Positions 53,402-63,940 of a stretch of DNA of 64,000 nucleotides are shown in pieces. The translations under genes were made by a program, and so were the position numbers. The DNA comes from Ornithodoros turicata (Eukaryota; Arthropoda; Arachnida; Ixodida; Argasidae). How positions within the stretch are numbered: position 1 is the stretch's first letter; every line of letters begins with the position of its first letter. The notes beneath the pieces are model-generated. The model did not search any database. It was not told where the DNA came from and worked only from the letters and a program-made list of their open reading frames with translations. The DNA is taken from the NCBI RefSeq assembly GCF_037126465.1, contig NC_088203.1, positions 100,068,668-100,132,667 on the forward strand, written 5' to 3'.

Positions 53402-53665
53402 GGTTTTACCTCAGACTCTTAAAAATGAGGTTCACCACATAGCACGCTTCTAGCCAACCATCATGCAGAATGACAATGTTCTCGCCCCTCATTTGTTGAA
53501 AACGTGAGGCGGAGCCTATTTTGTAGCCATTATGCACGGCACAGAATAGGCTCCGCCTCACGTTTTCAACAAATCTATAGGGCGAGAACGTTGTCATTCG
53601 GGATGCTGGTTGGCTAGGAGCGTGCTATGTGGTGAAACTCATTTTTAAGAGTCTGAGGTAAAACC
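53402..53665. mobile_element. Fold-back MITE-A, copy 5, extended palindrome
   Basis: Exact 28-bp outer arms: 'ggttttacctcag' plus 'actcttaaaaatgag', and their complement ending at 53665. The family termini seen in other copies begin at 'actctt', so about 12 bp of extra palindrome lies outside on each side. Inner arms 'acgtgaggcggagcctattt' and 'aataggctccgcctcacgt' are also exact over 19 bp. This is the best preserved hairpin of the five. Confidence 0.85.
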
Positions 53666-53680
53666 AGACTTTTGCACCCT

Positions 53681-54010
53681 TAGGTTAGGTCAGGTTAGCG
53701 CAAATTTCTAAGCCTTACGTTAGTTTACAGAACAGTTGGTGCTTTCTTCTGGAGACATCAATACCTGACTTTCCATTACATCTATTGCTACGTCATACTG
53801 CTAGCACGTCAACAGAAAGGAAGAACGTTTCGGGAAAGTGATATCTCTAATGCTGCTGTCATAGGCACATAAACATCTTCCTTTCTGTTTTTTCGGTCTG
53901 TTTTTTCTTTTCGGTCGGCACAGTCTTTCGGCAAGCCGGTTTCACCAAACGCTTTGTTTAGGTTAAGTCAGGTTAGCGCAAACTTGCAAGGCTTAGATTA
54001 GCTTACGGAA
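53681..54010. repeat. Direct repeat pair with TTAGG-like start
   Basis: Two diverged direct copies about 275 bp apart: 'ttaggttaggtcaggttagc' at 53681 and 'ttaggttaagtcaggttagc' near 53956, each followed by 'gcaaa' and 'ttagtttac'/'ttagcttac'. They could be remnants of a larger duplication; the TTAGG match to arthropod telomere repeats is too short to mean more. Confidence 0.5.
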
Positions 54011-54104
54011 GGCTTCCAAGCGTTAGCAGAAACCCACTTTACAAAACAGTCGTGGAGTATGTTTGCTGCTTCTTACGCTTGAAAGTGTTAGAAGAAGTCC
54101 ACTG

Positions 54105-54274
54105 TGTAGAGTAGATGGTCTTCCTCTACACGAGTCGTGACCGGAGACTGTGGAATGTTCCAGCGGGTAGGTATGCGTGACCTCACGCTAGGACGGTGCC
54201 GGTAGAACTGCCGAGCCAGCGCAGTAGCGCGTGGTAGCAGGGGCACATCGTCGTCATCATCGGTGACCACCACA
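54105..54274 (-). repeat. 3' LTR of TRIM-like element
   Basis: 170 bp, beginning TGTGGTGG and ending CTCTACA on the minus strand. The minus strand stays open through it, encoding an Asp run then 'VPLLPRATALARQFYRHRPS'. The same peptide pattern is readable in the 41319-41487 LTR. Confidence 0.85.
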
Positions 54275-54878
54275 GTACTCCCACCCCTCAGACGCGGAGA
54301 GGGTTGAGAGACGCGGTGACAAGAGGCATGGCGCAGGAATGAGCGGTCACTTGAAGGTCGCTGGTGGACTACGAGTACCGAAGCGTCGAGGAGGGTGGCG
54401 GAGGCAGGCATGGCGTGTGCGGTGAGGGCGACATGAGCCGTAGTCACGAGTGTGTTCGGGTGTTGCCGAGCGGACGCGTCGTCAGGACGAGTGACCAGCG
54501 GCATGGCGATGCGGTAAAGGAGCGTGTTGCTCGGCCAGGTGCCGCTGGTAGATCCTGGGAATACCATTACGATGTACGTGGAGGCTTGGCGAAGTGTGAG
54601 CGACCACGGAGTAACCGCGACCGGTACTGCAGCGAAGCTTTAGGGCGCCTGGTCAGAGCGAGAAGATGGTAGCCTCCTATTACGAGCCCCCGATGGAACA
54701 ACGTGCTCGGCGACCCACGAGTTCTGCCGTAGCGCCATCGACTGCTTTCTGCACTGGGTTTGATGGTGGAGGTGAGGTGGACCAAACTGGAGCCTGATCG
54801 TGGTAGTGGTTGTCGAAATTTGGGATGGTAAGAGGCCGAATTACGCCGAACATGGTGTTCTTCGTTCAGGTCACCAAA

Positions 54879-55245
54879 TGTAGAGGAGATGGTCTTCCTC
54901 CTGACCGGCGATGATGGAATGTCCCAGCGGGTAGATGTGGTGACCTCGCGCTAGGACGGTGCCGATAGAACTGTCGAGCCTGGGCTATGAGGACGTCCAA
55001 CGGTACTATAACTTGACCGTGACAATTTGGGTGGGGAATGTGGGGAAGGTTGGTGGAGAAAGTAATGATGATTGAAGTGGAGGGGGTGCTGAAGTTCGCT
55101 TGTTTCGGCTCCATGGCACGAGGGCAAACGTCGTGCATGTCGTGGTTATTTGCGTAATTGACAAGTAGAGGCATTGCGGCGGCATTGAGGCTTCGTAGGG
55201 CGTGGCTGCAGGGGCGCATCGTCGTCATCATTGGTGACCACCACA
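54879..55245 (-). repeat. 5' LTR of TRIM-like element, with ~197-bp insert
   Basis: Matches the 170-bp LTR at both ends, but about 197 bp lie between 'gtcgagcc' (near 54980) and 'gtagggcgtgg' (near 55195). The extra block has no recognised identity. It is an insertion here, or was lost from the other LTRs. Confidence 0.75.
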
Positions 55246-55250
55246 CACTG

Positions 55251-57483
55251 TACACAATTGTCACATTGCCTGTAAGTCGGTTTTGCTCCTGTGCTTACAA
55301 GTGTTGGGAGTAGCCCACTTTAGAAAGTTGTTATATTCTCTATTAGTTGGTTTCTCTTCTCACTTACGAGAAATACGTGAAACCAACTTTATAAAATCGC
55401 ATCAACAGTGTTGTTAACTGTGTGCTTGATTTCCACGCTATGTGCGTGTTTCTCGTTACTTTCGAGAAATCGCGAATAGTTATGCGGATGTTCTGCATTC
55501 GATTTTGCGTTTGATGTGTTTTTTTTTTTTTTCGTTTTTTCTTTTTTTTTTTTTTTTGTGCATGTGTTTAAAGTGCTGTAGTACCTTCTTAGTCGTGAAA
55601 AAATGGCTAGGAAGCAAGCGAGCTGGTGAAGATGATGCATAATGTAAAACCCCGGGTCATGCGAGTTGTTCATTGTCTCACAAGACTCTCTTCCACAGCG
55701 AAATGGACATCGAACAGTTCACAACCTCATCTTCTGTTATCATCAACAGCTTATATGATCTCACCATCTGACCAGCTATAGCCGTGACAATTACCGCAGC
55801 TGCGAGGCCAACAACAGCATGCTCATCACATCATCATCACGACCACTACCAAATGAACATTGAGAGAAGACGAGAAAACAAAACATTTGTTTCCTCGCCC
55901 ATTTCCGGAAAGAGTGGTGATCATCATTCTCGGGTACTGATAATGTCCATTTCCTGGTCCACGTGGAGGCAGAAGGCATGAACGCAATGTGCATTACGAG
56001 CTCACTCGATCGAGCAAGTTCTACGCAGCTTTCTTGCTCCGAACGCTCTTAGTATGCAAGCGATGAACGTGAGAGACTCAGCTACATACGGACTTGTGCA
56101 TAGCATTGAAGACTTCAATGCCTTTTACTACTGAAGAATGAGATGCATTACATTGTCACTTTCGTTTATTTGTTTACAAGAGCCTTTTCGTACAAAACAA
56201 GCGACTGCTTCCTACGTTTGAGGCATGAAGAGCGGGTCGGGACGTGATGATCTCAAGAGTTGAACGGGGCCACGGTAACGCACGAACACGGTATTACTTG
56301 AACGCTACATTACGCACTACACGAACCGCCTGTTTTTTTATCAGTTGCAGGCCAACGTGTCACCTGCAGACCACGTGAACAAGGTAAACCACTCGGTGTC
56401 GGGAGAAGACAGGCGACGTTGGTGTTTACAGTCGTCGACCGGAATAGTGGATATCGGAGCTTGTGAATCAAAGAGCCCAGCAATAAACCTCTACCTGAGA
56501 AACGTCATCACGACGTTGGTAGACACACCGAAACCAAAACAGATCGGACAGGGAGAGCTGGGTTCCACGAATGGGCACTTGTTCGCTGCCTCCCATTGAA
56601 AGAAAAGTAGGACCGAAGGTCGCGTCCTTTTTTCAGAGACCATCGTAATCCCCTCAAGACGGTGGCTTTCGGGCGCGACCTTGTTCGCCACTAGCTTTGA
56701 ACGTGGTTCAACTGTACCAAACTCGTGGCGCTGTCGAACATTATGACGTCATTTGTTTACAAACAGGTAGAGGTCTATTCTCGTTATGCCAGTAACCTTC
56801 ACGTTAAGAAGTAATGGATCTTCTCGGCACCGCTACATGGTAATGCAGCATAACTTTCCTTTCCAGGAATGTATGCGACACTGCTGTTGCATCCCGTTAA
56901 TAGCTTCTGAAGCACGAAATCCGTTGATACCTCTGCGGTATCGTGTTCGACTTCAAAACCAAAGCACTCTGGTTCCATTCCCCCTCCACGACTAAAGGTT
57001 CTTCCAATGTTCGTTTAATGTAATCATGTAGAGCGGCAAGTGTGCAGCTCGTGAGCAACCGCGACGTCACAGAGCACGTGGCCTCGACAGCCAATCAAGC
57101 GAGCGCTTATGATGTTGCTACACCAAGCGAGCATCATACTGTACTTCTCTTGAAATGCGTTCTCCATTTTTAAAAAAAGCCGCCTGTGGGGGCGGCTTCG
57201 TCTCACGCCTGGTTTCACTGCCAGCACAGTTACGCTCACAATACGTTTTTAAATTGGCTTGGCATTGCGTGCTCAGACTGGCAAAGTCTCGCATGACTGG
57301 GCATGATGCCCTTTGGTTGAAGCTGCGCTTGTGCTTCTTTGTGGGTTGAGTACCGCCTTAGATTCGGTATTACTTTTGAACTTCCACGTTTGCCTTCGCC
57401 GAAGACGATGCCAAAGCACGACCAAGATGTGCCCCTTTGGAGACACATGGCAAAGCGTGCGGTCGTGCGTGGATATTGGGATG
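55251..57483. other. Poly-T tracts, CRE-like palindrome; no gene established
   Basis: T-runs at 55520-55557. A palindromic TGACGTCA occurs at 56743-56750, the core cAMP-response-element sequence, without other promoter evidence. A frame at 56351-56599 follows 'tttttttatcagttgcag' and could be a terminal exon (83 codons, no domain). A GC hairpin 'gccgcctgtgggggcggc' lies at 57179-57196. Confidence 0.35.
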
Positions 57484-58235
57484 GGAGAGGGGTATATTTA
57501 TTAGAACAAAGAAAACAAGGGAGGAATGGTCAGCCAAACAGGGTGTCGGCTTACTATTCCGCGAAACAAGAGAAAGAAAAGAAAAGGAGAAATAAATAAA
57601 AATAAAATAAATGAAAAGAAGACAAAACAACTAGGAAATAAAGGATAAAATATCAAAAGGAGAAAGTAGGATGACGTAGATTAAAGACGAAAATGATTTC
57701 TAAAAAAAAAAAAAAAGATGAGGGTTATGCGTATGAGAGTGAGAGGTGAAGGTGGGGGCACTGTAGCATGAGATGGCAGGTCTTGAGCTCACGGGCTGTT
57801 CGTGAGACATGTGTCGCTCAGGAACATCAAAACTACTTTGGTCAAGACGGCTGTGTGGGATGTCGTACTGGGCCGAGCTGAGTTGCCAGGGAGAAGTCTG
57901 TGCACCGCAGCTCAAGTAGGCGTCGTCTGAGCGTGGCTCGAGGGGTGTCGAATCTGCGGCAGTCGAGGAGAAAACGTGAAATATCAGCTTCAACAGCGCA
58001 AGTGGGGTCATTTGGGCGACTGGAGAAGTCTCATTTTATAGAGAAGCAGAGGTGTCCAGGCGACATTAAGTCGTAGTCGGTGTAGAATGGAACGCTTCTC
58101 GACTCGACGCGAGCAGTGATGTGTGGCAACGAAATCCATCGATGGGTCGATATGGACCGGAGCTGATCGTTTAATCGGACAGCGTCCTCTTCAAAATGCG
58201 TGGATACGGATATTCTTGTGCATCGCTGCGCTAGT
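57484..58235 (-). mobile_element. LINE-A copy with frameshifted ORF2 end
   Basis: Inverted, the longest non-reference LINE-A copy. The 3' UTR (57484 to about 57880) includes 'ggtcagccaaacaggg', 'gtcggcttactattccg' and a long A-rich part. Upstream, ORF2 is readable in two frames: 'ILHRLRLNVAWTPLLLYKM' then, after a shift, 'CAVEADISRFLLDCRRFD' and 'TLRRRLLELRCTDFSLATQL'. The knuckle has lost its first Cys and the His (now Arg), so the copy is dead. Confidence 0.8.
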
Positions 58236-61200
58236 GCTATGATCACAGATATACCAGCCCGTACATAACCCACAGCATAAAAGAAACATATTCTATGGCA
58301 ACTAAGAAGGGGTCACATAAGGGATCAAGCTCAACCCTCGTCGCTTAAGTATTCTACACGCTGCAACTGCCCAAAGCGAACAAGACACTCAACGCCAAAC
58401 ACGCATCCGCAACATCTTTTATGAAACACCACGTTTGCGTTGTGGCCAGTCGTAACATTTTGCGAGAGGTTGTAAAAGAGTAAAAGAAGGATGTGTGCCC
58501 GGCGTAAAGATCGTAAAAAGTGGAGTGGCTTCCTTGGACTGAGTTTGAAGCAGTATAATGCAAAGAAGGATTACTTCGTGTCATACTGCGACAACTGGTC
58601 AGGCAAAAACGTCTGCTTTTCTGCCGTCCGTTGTATTTTTTGTCCTTTCATTGTTTTTCAGTGCATAGAACTCTAGTGCTGATAAGCGCCCCATAAAGAT
58701 TGGCCTTGGCTAAAGAAAAGAGGAAAGAAAAAAGGTGTAGAAACCCCGCAGGAAAACGGTGGCGTTTCTCTACCCCCCAGGCATACTTCAACCAAGAAAG
58801 TCTAACAAATGAGCGTCGTTCGGTGTAATAGGATGTGTGTAGGACAACAAACAGAGGTTTCTTTCATGTGGCGACGTGTTTTCTCTCTTGATCCGGGTAT
58901 CGAAACGAAGATGTGATTTTTTAGCAGTTTTCAATTTGAAATTCCGTATGGTTTTAGTGAAGATCCCCTGGCTCTTCACTCTCAAAAAAAAAAAAAAGAA
59001 AGAAAGAAAGCCTAGGGTGACGTAGTATTGCAAAGAAGACGGTCGTGAAAAATGCCGCCCAAGTCAACTGTATTTCCCCTTTGACCTTATGTTTCAAACG
59101 CGACGCGACGGCTATCTCAGCATCAAGGATCGAGCCCATGAGAAAACGATTCTGAGAAGTTGAAATTGCAGCGATCGGCTTACAGGCAGGTTTTTTTTTT
59201 CTTTTTCTTTTCGAGTCTTTTTTTAAACACTGCCGAAAGAAGACATCTAACGGCCAGAGCCGGATAGTTGATGCCTTGCCGGCTTCCTTCAGGAAATATG
59301 CATTCGGGAAGCAACCTTTCCACATACATTTTTATTTTATTTTCACTAACTCACTCTATATTTATAACGTAACCGAGCTGGTCAGGAAGAGGTCGGCGTG
59401 AGAACGCTCATGGGAATAAAGGGGCCTAGCAGCAGGCTGGTTTCAGAAATTCGTAAAGGTGAAAAAAGACGTAGCGTCTAGAATATATATTAAGAAAATT
59501 TCTTACATTACTGCGATGATAAGCAGAGAATAACAGTGGTATATAGAATGATTGCGTTGATTATGTGTAGATTGCGTCCTATTTCGTATTGAACATTGTG
59601 GTCGCGCATTAATGAAGCCACTGTACTCATATCCTAGGGGATCGTTGTGCTCTTCAATTTTTCTGCAGAGCTGAATTCCGACAACCATCCTAGCTAATTG
59701 TTGTGGCAAGATGCGATACGATATCACGAATACAAAATGTGCGGAATTGTACGGGATACAAAAAGATAATACCTGACCTTCCATAACTGATTATAACATT
59801 TCTTGTTATATTCAATTATTATTTTATTTGTTCAGCTCGTGTTATGACTAAGGGCTTTGTACACAGAATGTTTAACAGCAGGAGGCACCAACGTACGATT
59901 TCGAAAAGAAAAATTTCAGACGGGCGCACATGCTGCCGCATTATTACGACCTTAAGAAAATGCCAAGGCTGAAACACAGCCCCGGGAGGCTGACAGATGG
60001 TATCCGTGAAGGCGTTTTGCCGATGATGACTATAGCGATAAACACATCTGCGAACATTGAATGGAATATATTGAAATCACAATCAACCAAACAACCAATA
60101 ATCAATATTTCTATGAGCACTCGGAAACAACGTTTGGTTGGCGCTCAGCAATGGCATACGTCAACAAACGAGATTTGTTTGAATGCTATGTTGTGCGCGC
60201 AAAGTTTTGGATGCCGATGACACAGAGCGCAGTGGTTCGAGGGTATCACTACTGACGAGATCGAATGAGGAGCAAAGTGCAAAAAAATAAAAATAAACAT
60301 CCGAAAACCTCAAGGCGTTGAACGCGAAAATAGTTGGCAGGACATTACGTCTCATAAGAACATTTTATTTCGAATTGGAGGAAATCTGCGCCATCTTGTT
60401 CATGGAGTTTGGTGATGAGGCTTTCGCAGTTCCGAGGGAACGCCGTAAACTGTCTTGCGGGAAGTCCTTACATCTCAATTTCTTCGCAAAGGCCGTATGA
60501 CTGCCCGTCTACCAAGAAGTCAATGACCGTATATGCACTTACGGCCGTAAACGTTTAGGTCGTAAGTGCGCCCGCCTGACAGGGGTATTAAATTGTCCGA
60601 CAAAACCCTTTCAATGGCGCAGGATGGTCCAGAGAAACCAACAGCAAATTATTTCTTTTTGGTGCAGTGTTAGGTAACATTGATCTAAAAGTGTCAGGAG
60701 GAACAGAAATATATCTATCTGTATCTCAAGGAATTATGCTACCTTCATCTGTATCAGCCAACTGATTATATAATATAATCTAACAAGCTCACGGAGACGC
60801 ACTGTACTGAGTACACGTTTGTCTACACAGCTACATATTTTACATGTTAGCTCGTGTACATTCGTTTGATCGATAATCACAGAGGAAGAAAGAAAGTATA
60901 ATTGATATTAGAAATTCTGTGTTTCGCTAAGTGAACTCTTTCGAAAAGCACTACCCCACTGAGCAAAACGCAGACACGAATCAAACTTTCATTGCAGAAT
61001 AGCTGAACCACCAGTTCCTCGAGAAGCTTGCAGAGAGCTCTTTCAGTGCAAAAGGGCTCCGTTATTCGGAATCGGAATGTGTGTTTGCCTTTTATCGAGA
61101 AGAAAACAAACGAGGTACTGCGACCATCCACGCTATTTCGCTATCGTTGCGGGGTACAGCCACCTCCTTCAAGCATCTACAAATAATGGTGACCACAAAA

Positions 61201-61954
61201 AGAGCCTTTCATTTTCAGTGAATCGCTTCTCTCTCTGATCTCTTGAACTGCTTCCTGTGTACACTGCATCGGAAAAAGGCAACAACGCAAGCGTAACAAT
61301 GGTACGGGCCAGCCATAGAAAGTAAACGTATTGACCCTAAAGCAGTCGGAAATCTAAATAAAAAAATATGCATGCCTGTGAATACGCTACAATGGAGACT
61401 GTATCGACCTGAGTTCGGAAAGTCCGTAAGCGCGCCTTCACTGGTAAATGCATGAATACTCGCTCATGAATACTCATGAATGCATGTATGAATGACTCGC
61501 TCTGTCAAGACTTATCTTATCTGGTCGGTCGTGGATCACGTTGCGCCGATATCTCTAGCCTTCCTTTTTGTTACTGTCATTTGCGACACTACGGTGGTTG
61601 ATGTTGATGTTGATGAAAAAATAATAATAGGGAAAGATTGAATTAGTCAGAAGACAAATTCTGCTACTTCCATAAACAGACCCGGTGGTGGTGGTGGTTG
61701 ACTGGTTGACGGTGGCACACTAGTTTGACTACGGTAGTTGTTTGCGGAAGCGGCGGGACAGCAAAAAAGGAAACCAGAGCGAAAGAGGACAAATGAGTGA
61801 TCATAGAATGATTTCATTGCAATTCGTGTCTCGCGCTGAGTGAAACATGTAGGGGCGTGCTACCTGAATGGTCGAGGTTTGGATAGGGTGCATAATAATC
61901 AAGCTGTGCAGTGGTTTTCTTCTACATAGCCGAAAGTCCTGCGCAACGGACCTT
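58236..61954. other. No gene recognised
   Basis: 3.7 kb with small frames only (maximum 123 codons, minus 58954-59325, Lys/Phe-rich low complexity). An A-run/GAAA tract at 58984-59010 and a short hairpin 'gcacttacggcc'/'ggtcgtaagtgc' near 60536-60569 are the only structures noted. Confidence 0.4.
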
Positions 61955-61956
61955 TT

Positions 61957-62203
61957 TCACATACGCGTCATGTCCTAGCGGGTCTCCAGAGAACCACGCT
62001 CGGCGCGGGCCAAAACTTATCCACGTGTGTAGCACAAAGGACCAAAACCGGTCCGGAGTGGGACCGACGAGATCGCGCCGTTCGTGCGGTCTGTCCACTG
62101 GTCCCCACTTCTGTCGTCCTCATACCGCGCCATCTAGTGACGGCGGAGATATCGCTCTCCGGCGCCTCAAGGTCATGCGCATAGAGCGTTGTGAAAAAGG
62201 TCC
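61957..62203. repeat. Candidate MITE with 14-bp inverted ends, CpG-rich
   Basis: 'ggacctttttcaca' at about 61957 and its exact complement 'tgtgaaaaaggtcc' ending near 62203 bracket a GC- and CpG-rich interior unlike the AT-rich flanks. Either a small DNA transposon or an unmethylated regulatory segment. No target duplication was identified. Confidence 0.45.
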
Positions 62204-62611
62204 ATTCAATAATCTGTGCAAGGAGAAGGCAAAAGGAAAATGCATGCATGCATGAAAGAACAATTGCAACAGACGTCACTGATAACTTTCGGGAACTTTT
62301 TCCTTTTGTGGAAGAACCGCATGAAATAAATAAAATACATATGAAGAATTGAAACTTAATTTCAGAGAACATGGGACACGCGGCGGGCACACAACACGTT
62401 CTTAGAGAAAGGACACAATGTGACATACACAGAGAGAAAAGTTGTCCTGGCTTGAGGCATACGGCATAGTTAATTTTAATCCCTCTCCGTCTAATCTAAT
62501 CTCTTACATTTAATAAGCTAGCTAACATAAAAGGGCGCTGTAATTTAAGACAAGTACCGGTGCATGTTTGTCGATGACGATAACGCACAACACGGAGTAT
62601 TGGTGAGCTTT
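62204..62611. other. No gene recognised
   Basis: A short 'atgcatgcatgcatg' run near 62241 is the only structure noted. Confidence 0.4.
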
Positions 62612-62725
62612 AGTTGATCGGAAGGTGCTCACGATAACGGTTCGAAAACATAACATTTTTAAGTAGCTCACACGACGTTCATGATCTTTGATTTGACACT
62701 GACAGCGCCGTTTATGGTAGCGTTT
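62612..62725. repeat. Dispersed repeat R1, copy 2
   Basis: Collinear with 14445-14580: 'gatcggaaggtgctcacg', 'aacggttcgaaaac', 'gatctttgatttgac'. Class unknown. Confidence 0.5.
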
Positions 62726-62875
62726 TCGTTGAAAGCTTCCAAGGCGTCTCCGATTTACTAAAACTACTGCTTAAGTGACATACCGTCCACGTCGATAGGT
62801 TACGGTCAGCTCTTCCTGCCTCAAAGGCAAAGAGACATCGCGTGAATGAACTCTCAGAGCAGACGATTGACTCCG

Positions 62876-63163
62876 TTGTCTGCGTTGACACGATTCCTAC
62901 GGGAGTCTGAACTCTTGGGCACACTCTGATACCTCCTATATGACTGTCTGCACAACGATTAGTGAAGGAGCTGTCTTTTCCTGTATTTCTTCATAATTTT
63001 CTGGGCCCCTGGGGGGGGGGGATATATATTTATTGAATGGGCCCCTGCTGTTTTTATCTTCGTTTTGTTTGTTTGTTTGCCTTTGGGAATAGCAAGCCTA
63101 CATCATGGCTAACCTTCCTTTCTGTATTGTTTCTTATGAGCATTAGACATATCCCCCCCGTTA
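62876..63163 (+). mobile_element. LINE-A 3' end, same subfamily as 12360 copy
   Basis: Starts in the last ORF2 codons ('gacacgattcctacggg', 'aactcttgggcacactctga') and follows the reference UTR closely to 'gcattagacatatcccccc'. The UTR is interrupted at 63012-63037 by a LINE-A micro-insertion in the opposite orientation. Confidence 0.88.
63012..63037 (-). mobile_element. 26-bp LINE-A insertion inside LINE-A UTR
   Basis: G-run followed by 'atatatatttattgaa', the last bases of LINE-A inverted. It is flanked by direct repeats 'tgggcccctg' at 63002-63011 and 63038-63047. Both LINE-A 3' UTRs without it (12840-12900 and the inverse of 3360-3420) continue from 'cataatttt' to 'ctgctg' directly. The G-run makes the left junction uncertain by a base or more. 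Confidence 0.75.
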
Positions 63164-63347
63164 TACAGCTTATTATTCGGTAATTAAGTGACCTGGAAGC
63201 CTTTTACGTCATACACATGTACAAGGGTGCAAGCGCCTCAAGTTCCGCGCCTGAACGTAAAAGCATTCTAAGCAACGTATCTGTGTAACACTTGCCCAGT
63301 CAGAGCTCGTAATGTTAATGGTTCTAAGTGTAAAGTGTGTGTGGGTT
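63164..63347. other. No feature recognised
   Basis: Short spacer between two LINE-A fragments. Confidence 0.4.
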
Positions 63348-63425
63348 GGGGGGGGGATATATGTTTATTTAAAAAAAAGAAAGGAAAAGTTAGCCGGGCA
63401 AAGAGCCGGCTTGCTATTCCAAAGA
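63348..63425 (-). mobile_element. LINE-A 3' end, inverted
   Basis: G-run, 'atatatgtttattt', A-rich, 'gttagccgggcaaagag', 'ccggcttgctattcc'. UTR only. Confidence 0.72.
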
Positions 63426-63663
63426 AGAAAGAGTGGGCTTCGCCTAACAGTTGCGAGCATAAAAAGGAACCTACATTCTGCAACACCATTTTCTAAAGTC
63501 GGCTTCATCGAACGATTGGAAGCATTCCGTAAGCTAACCCAACCCGGACAAGTTCGCGGTAACCCGAGTTAACCTAACCTAAGTATGAGGTGAAGCCGAC
63601 TTGTGAAATGACCACGCCGACCGAAAAGACACCAATGTGCATCATTAGAGATATTTACTTTCG

Positions 63664-63850
63664 ACTGGGAGGTGGTGGGTTCGAATCCTACCACCGGTTG
63701 TGCTGTTTGAGGTTTTCCAGCAGAGTTTCCAAACGAATGTCGGCACAGTTCGGCCTAAACTTTGCCCAGGACGCATACTGATCCCCCTTGTACCACGTTC
63801 CTTCCTGCTGTCCTCTCTCCACACTTGTTTGTCGCACACAGCCACATGGG
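63664..63850 (+). mobile_element. SINE-B
   Basis: B-box 'gggttcgaatcct' at 63678-63690, then 'tgtgctgtttgaggttttc', 'aatgtcggcacagttcgg', 'ccttcctgctgtcctctc'. Its 3' part ('cacacagccacatgg') is cut by the LINE-A end at 63852, giving the relative order of the two. Confidence 0.78.
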
Positions 63851-63851
63851 A

Positions 63852-63940
63852 GGGGGGGGGGGGATATGTTTATTAAAGAACAAGAAAAAAGGAAAGGTCA
63901 GCCACAGTAGCTTCGTGGCGCTAACACGGAATAAAAAAAA
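63852..63940 (-). mobile_element. LINE-A 3' end, inverted
   Basis: G-run, 'atatgtttattaaag', 'aaaggaaaggtcagcc', then a diverged 'gcgctaacacggaat'. It sits at the truncated 3' end of SINE-B, close to the window edge. Confidence 0.68.

Larger units (their letters stand above)
54105..55245 (-). mobile_element. TRIM-like LTR retrotransposon, 1,141 bp, 5-bp TSD
   Basis: Second copy of the 37649 family, inverted. The 3' LTR is 54105-54274 (170 bp) and the 5' LTR 54879-55245 (367 bp, carrying about 197 extra bp). Both have TG...CA ends on the minus strand. The exact 5-bp duplication 'cactg' lies at 54100-54104 and 55246-55250. PBS-like 'tttggtgacctgaac' abuts the 5' LTR and a purine-rich tract abuts the 3' LTR. 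The roughly 604-bp interior has no gag-pol motif. Confidence 0.88.

Noticed and set aside
53681..53700. Interstitial telomere
   Set aside because: The TTAGG-like units are too few, and the same segment recurs as part of a longer non-telomeric direct repeat.
54364..54672. Host gene on plus strand (102 codons, GC-rich)
   Set aside because: Lies mostly inside the TRIM-like element and is antisense to it.
57179..57196. Rho-independent terminator-like GC hairpin
   Set aside because: The genome is eukaryotic, there is no adjacent gene, and the A-run is on the 5' side only for the plus strand.
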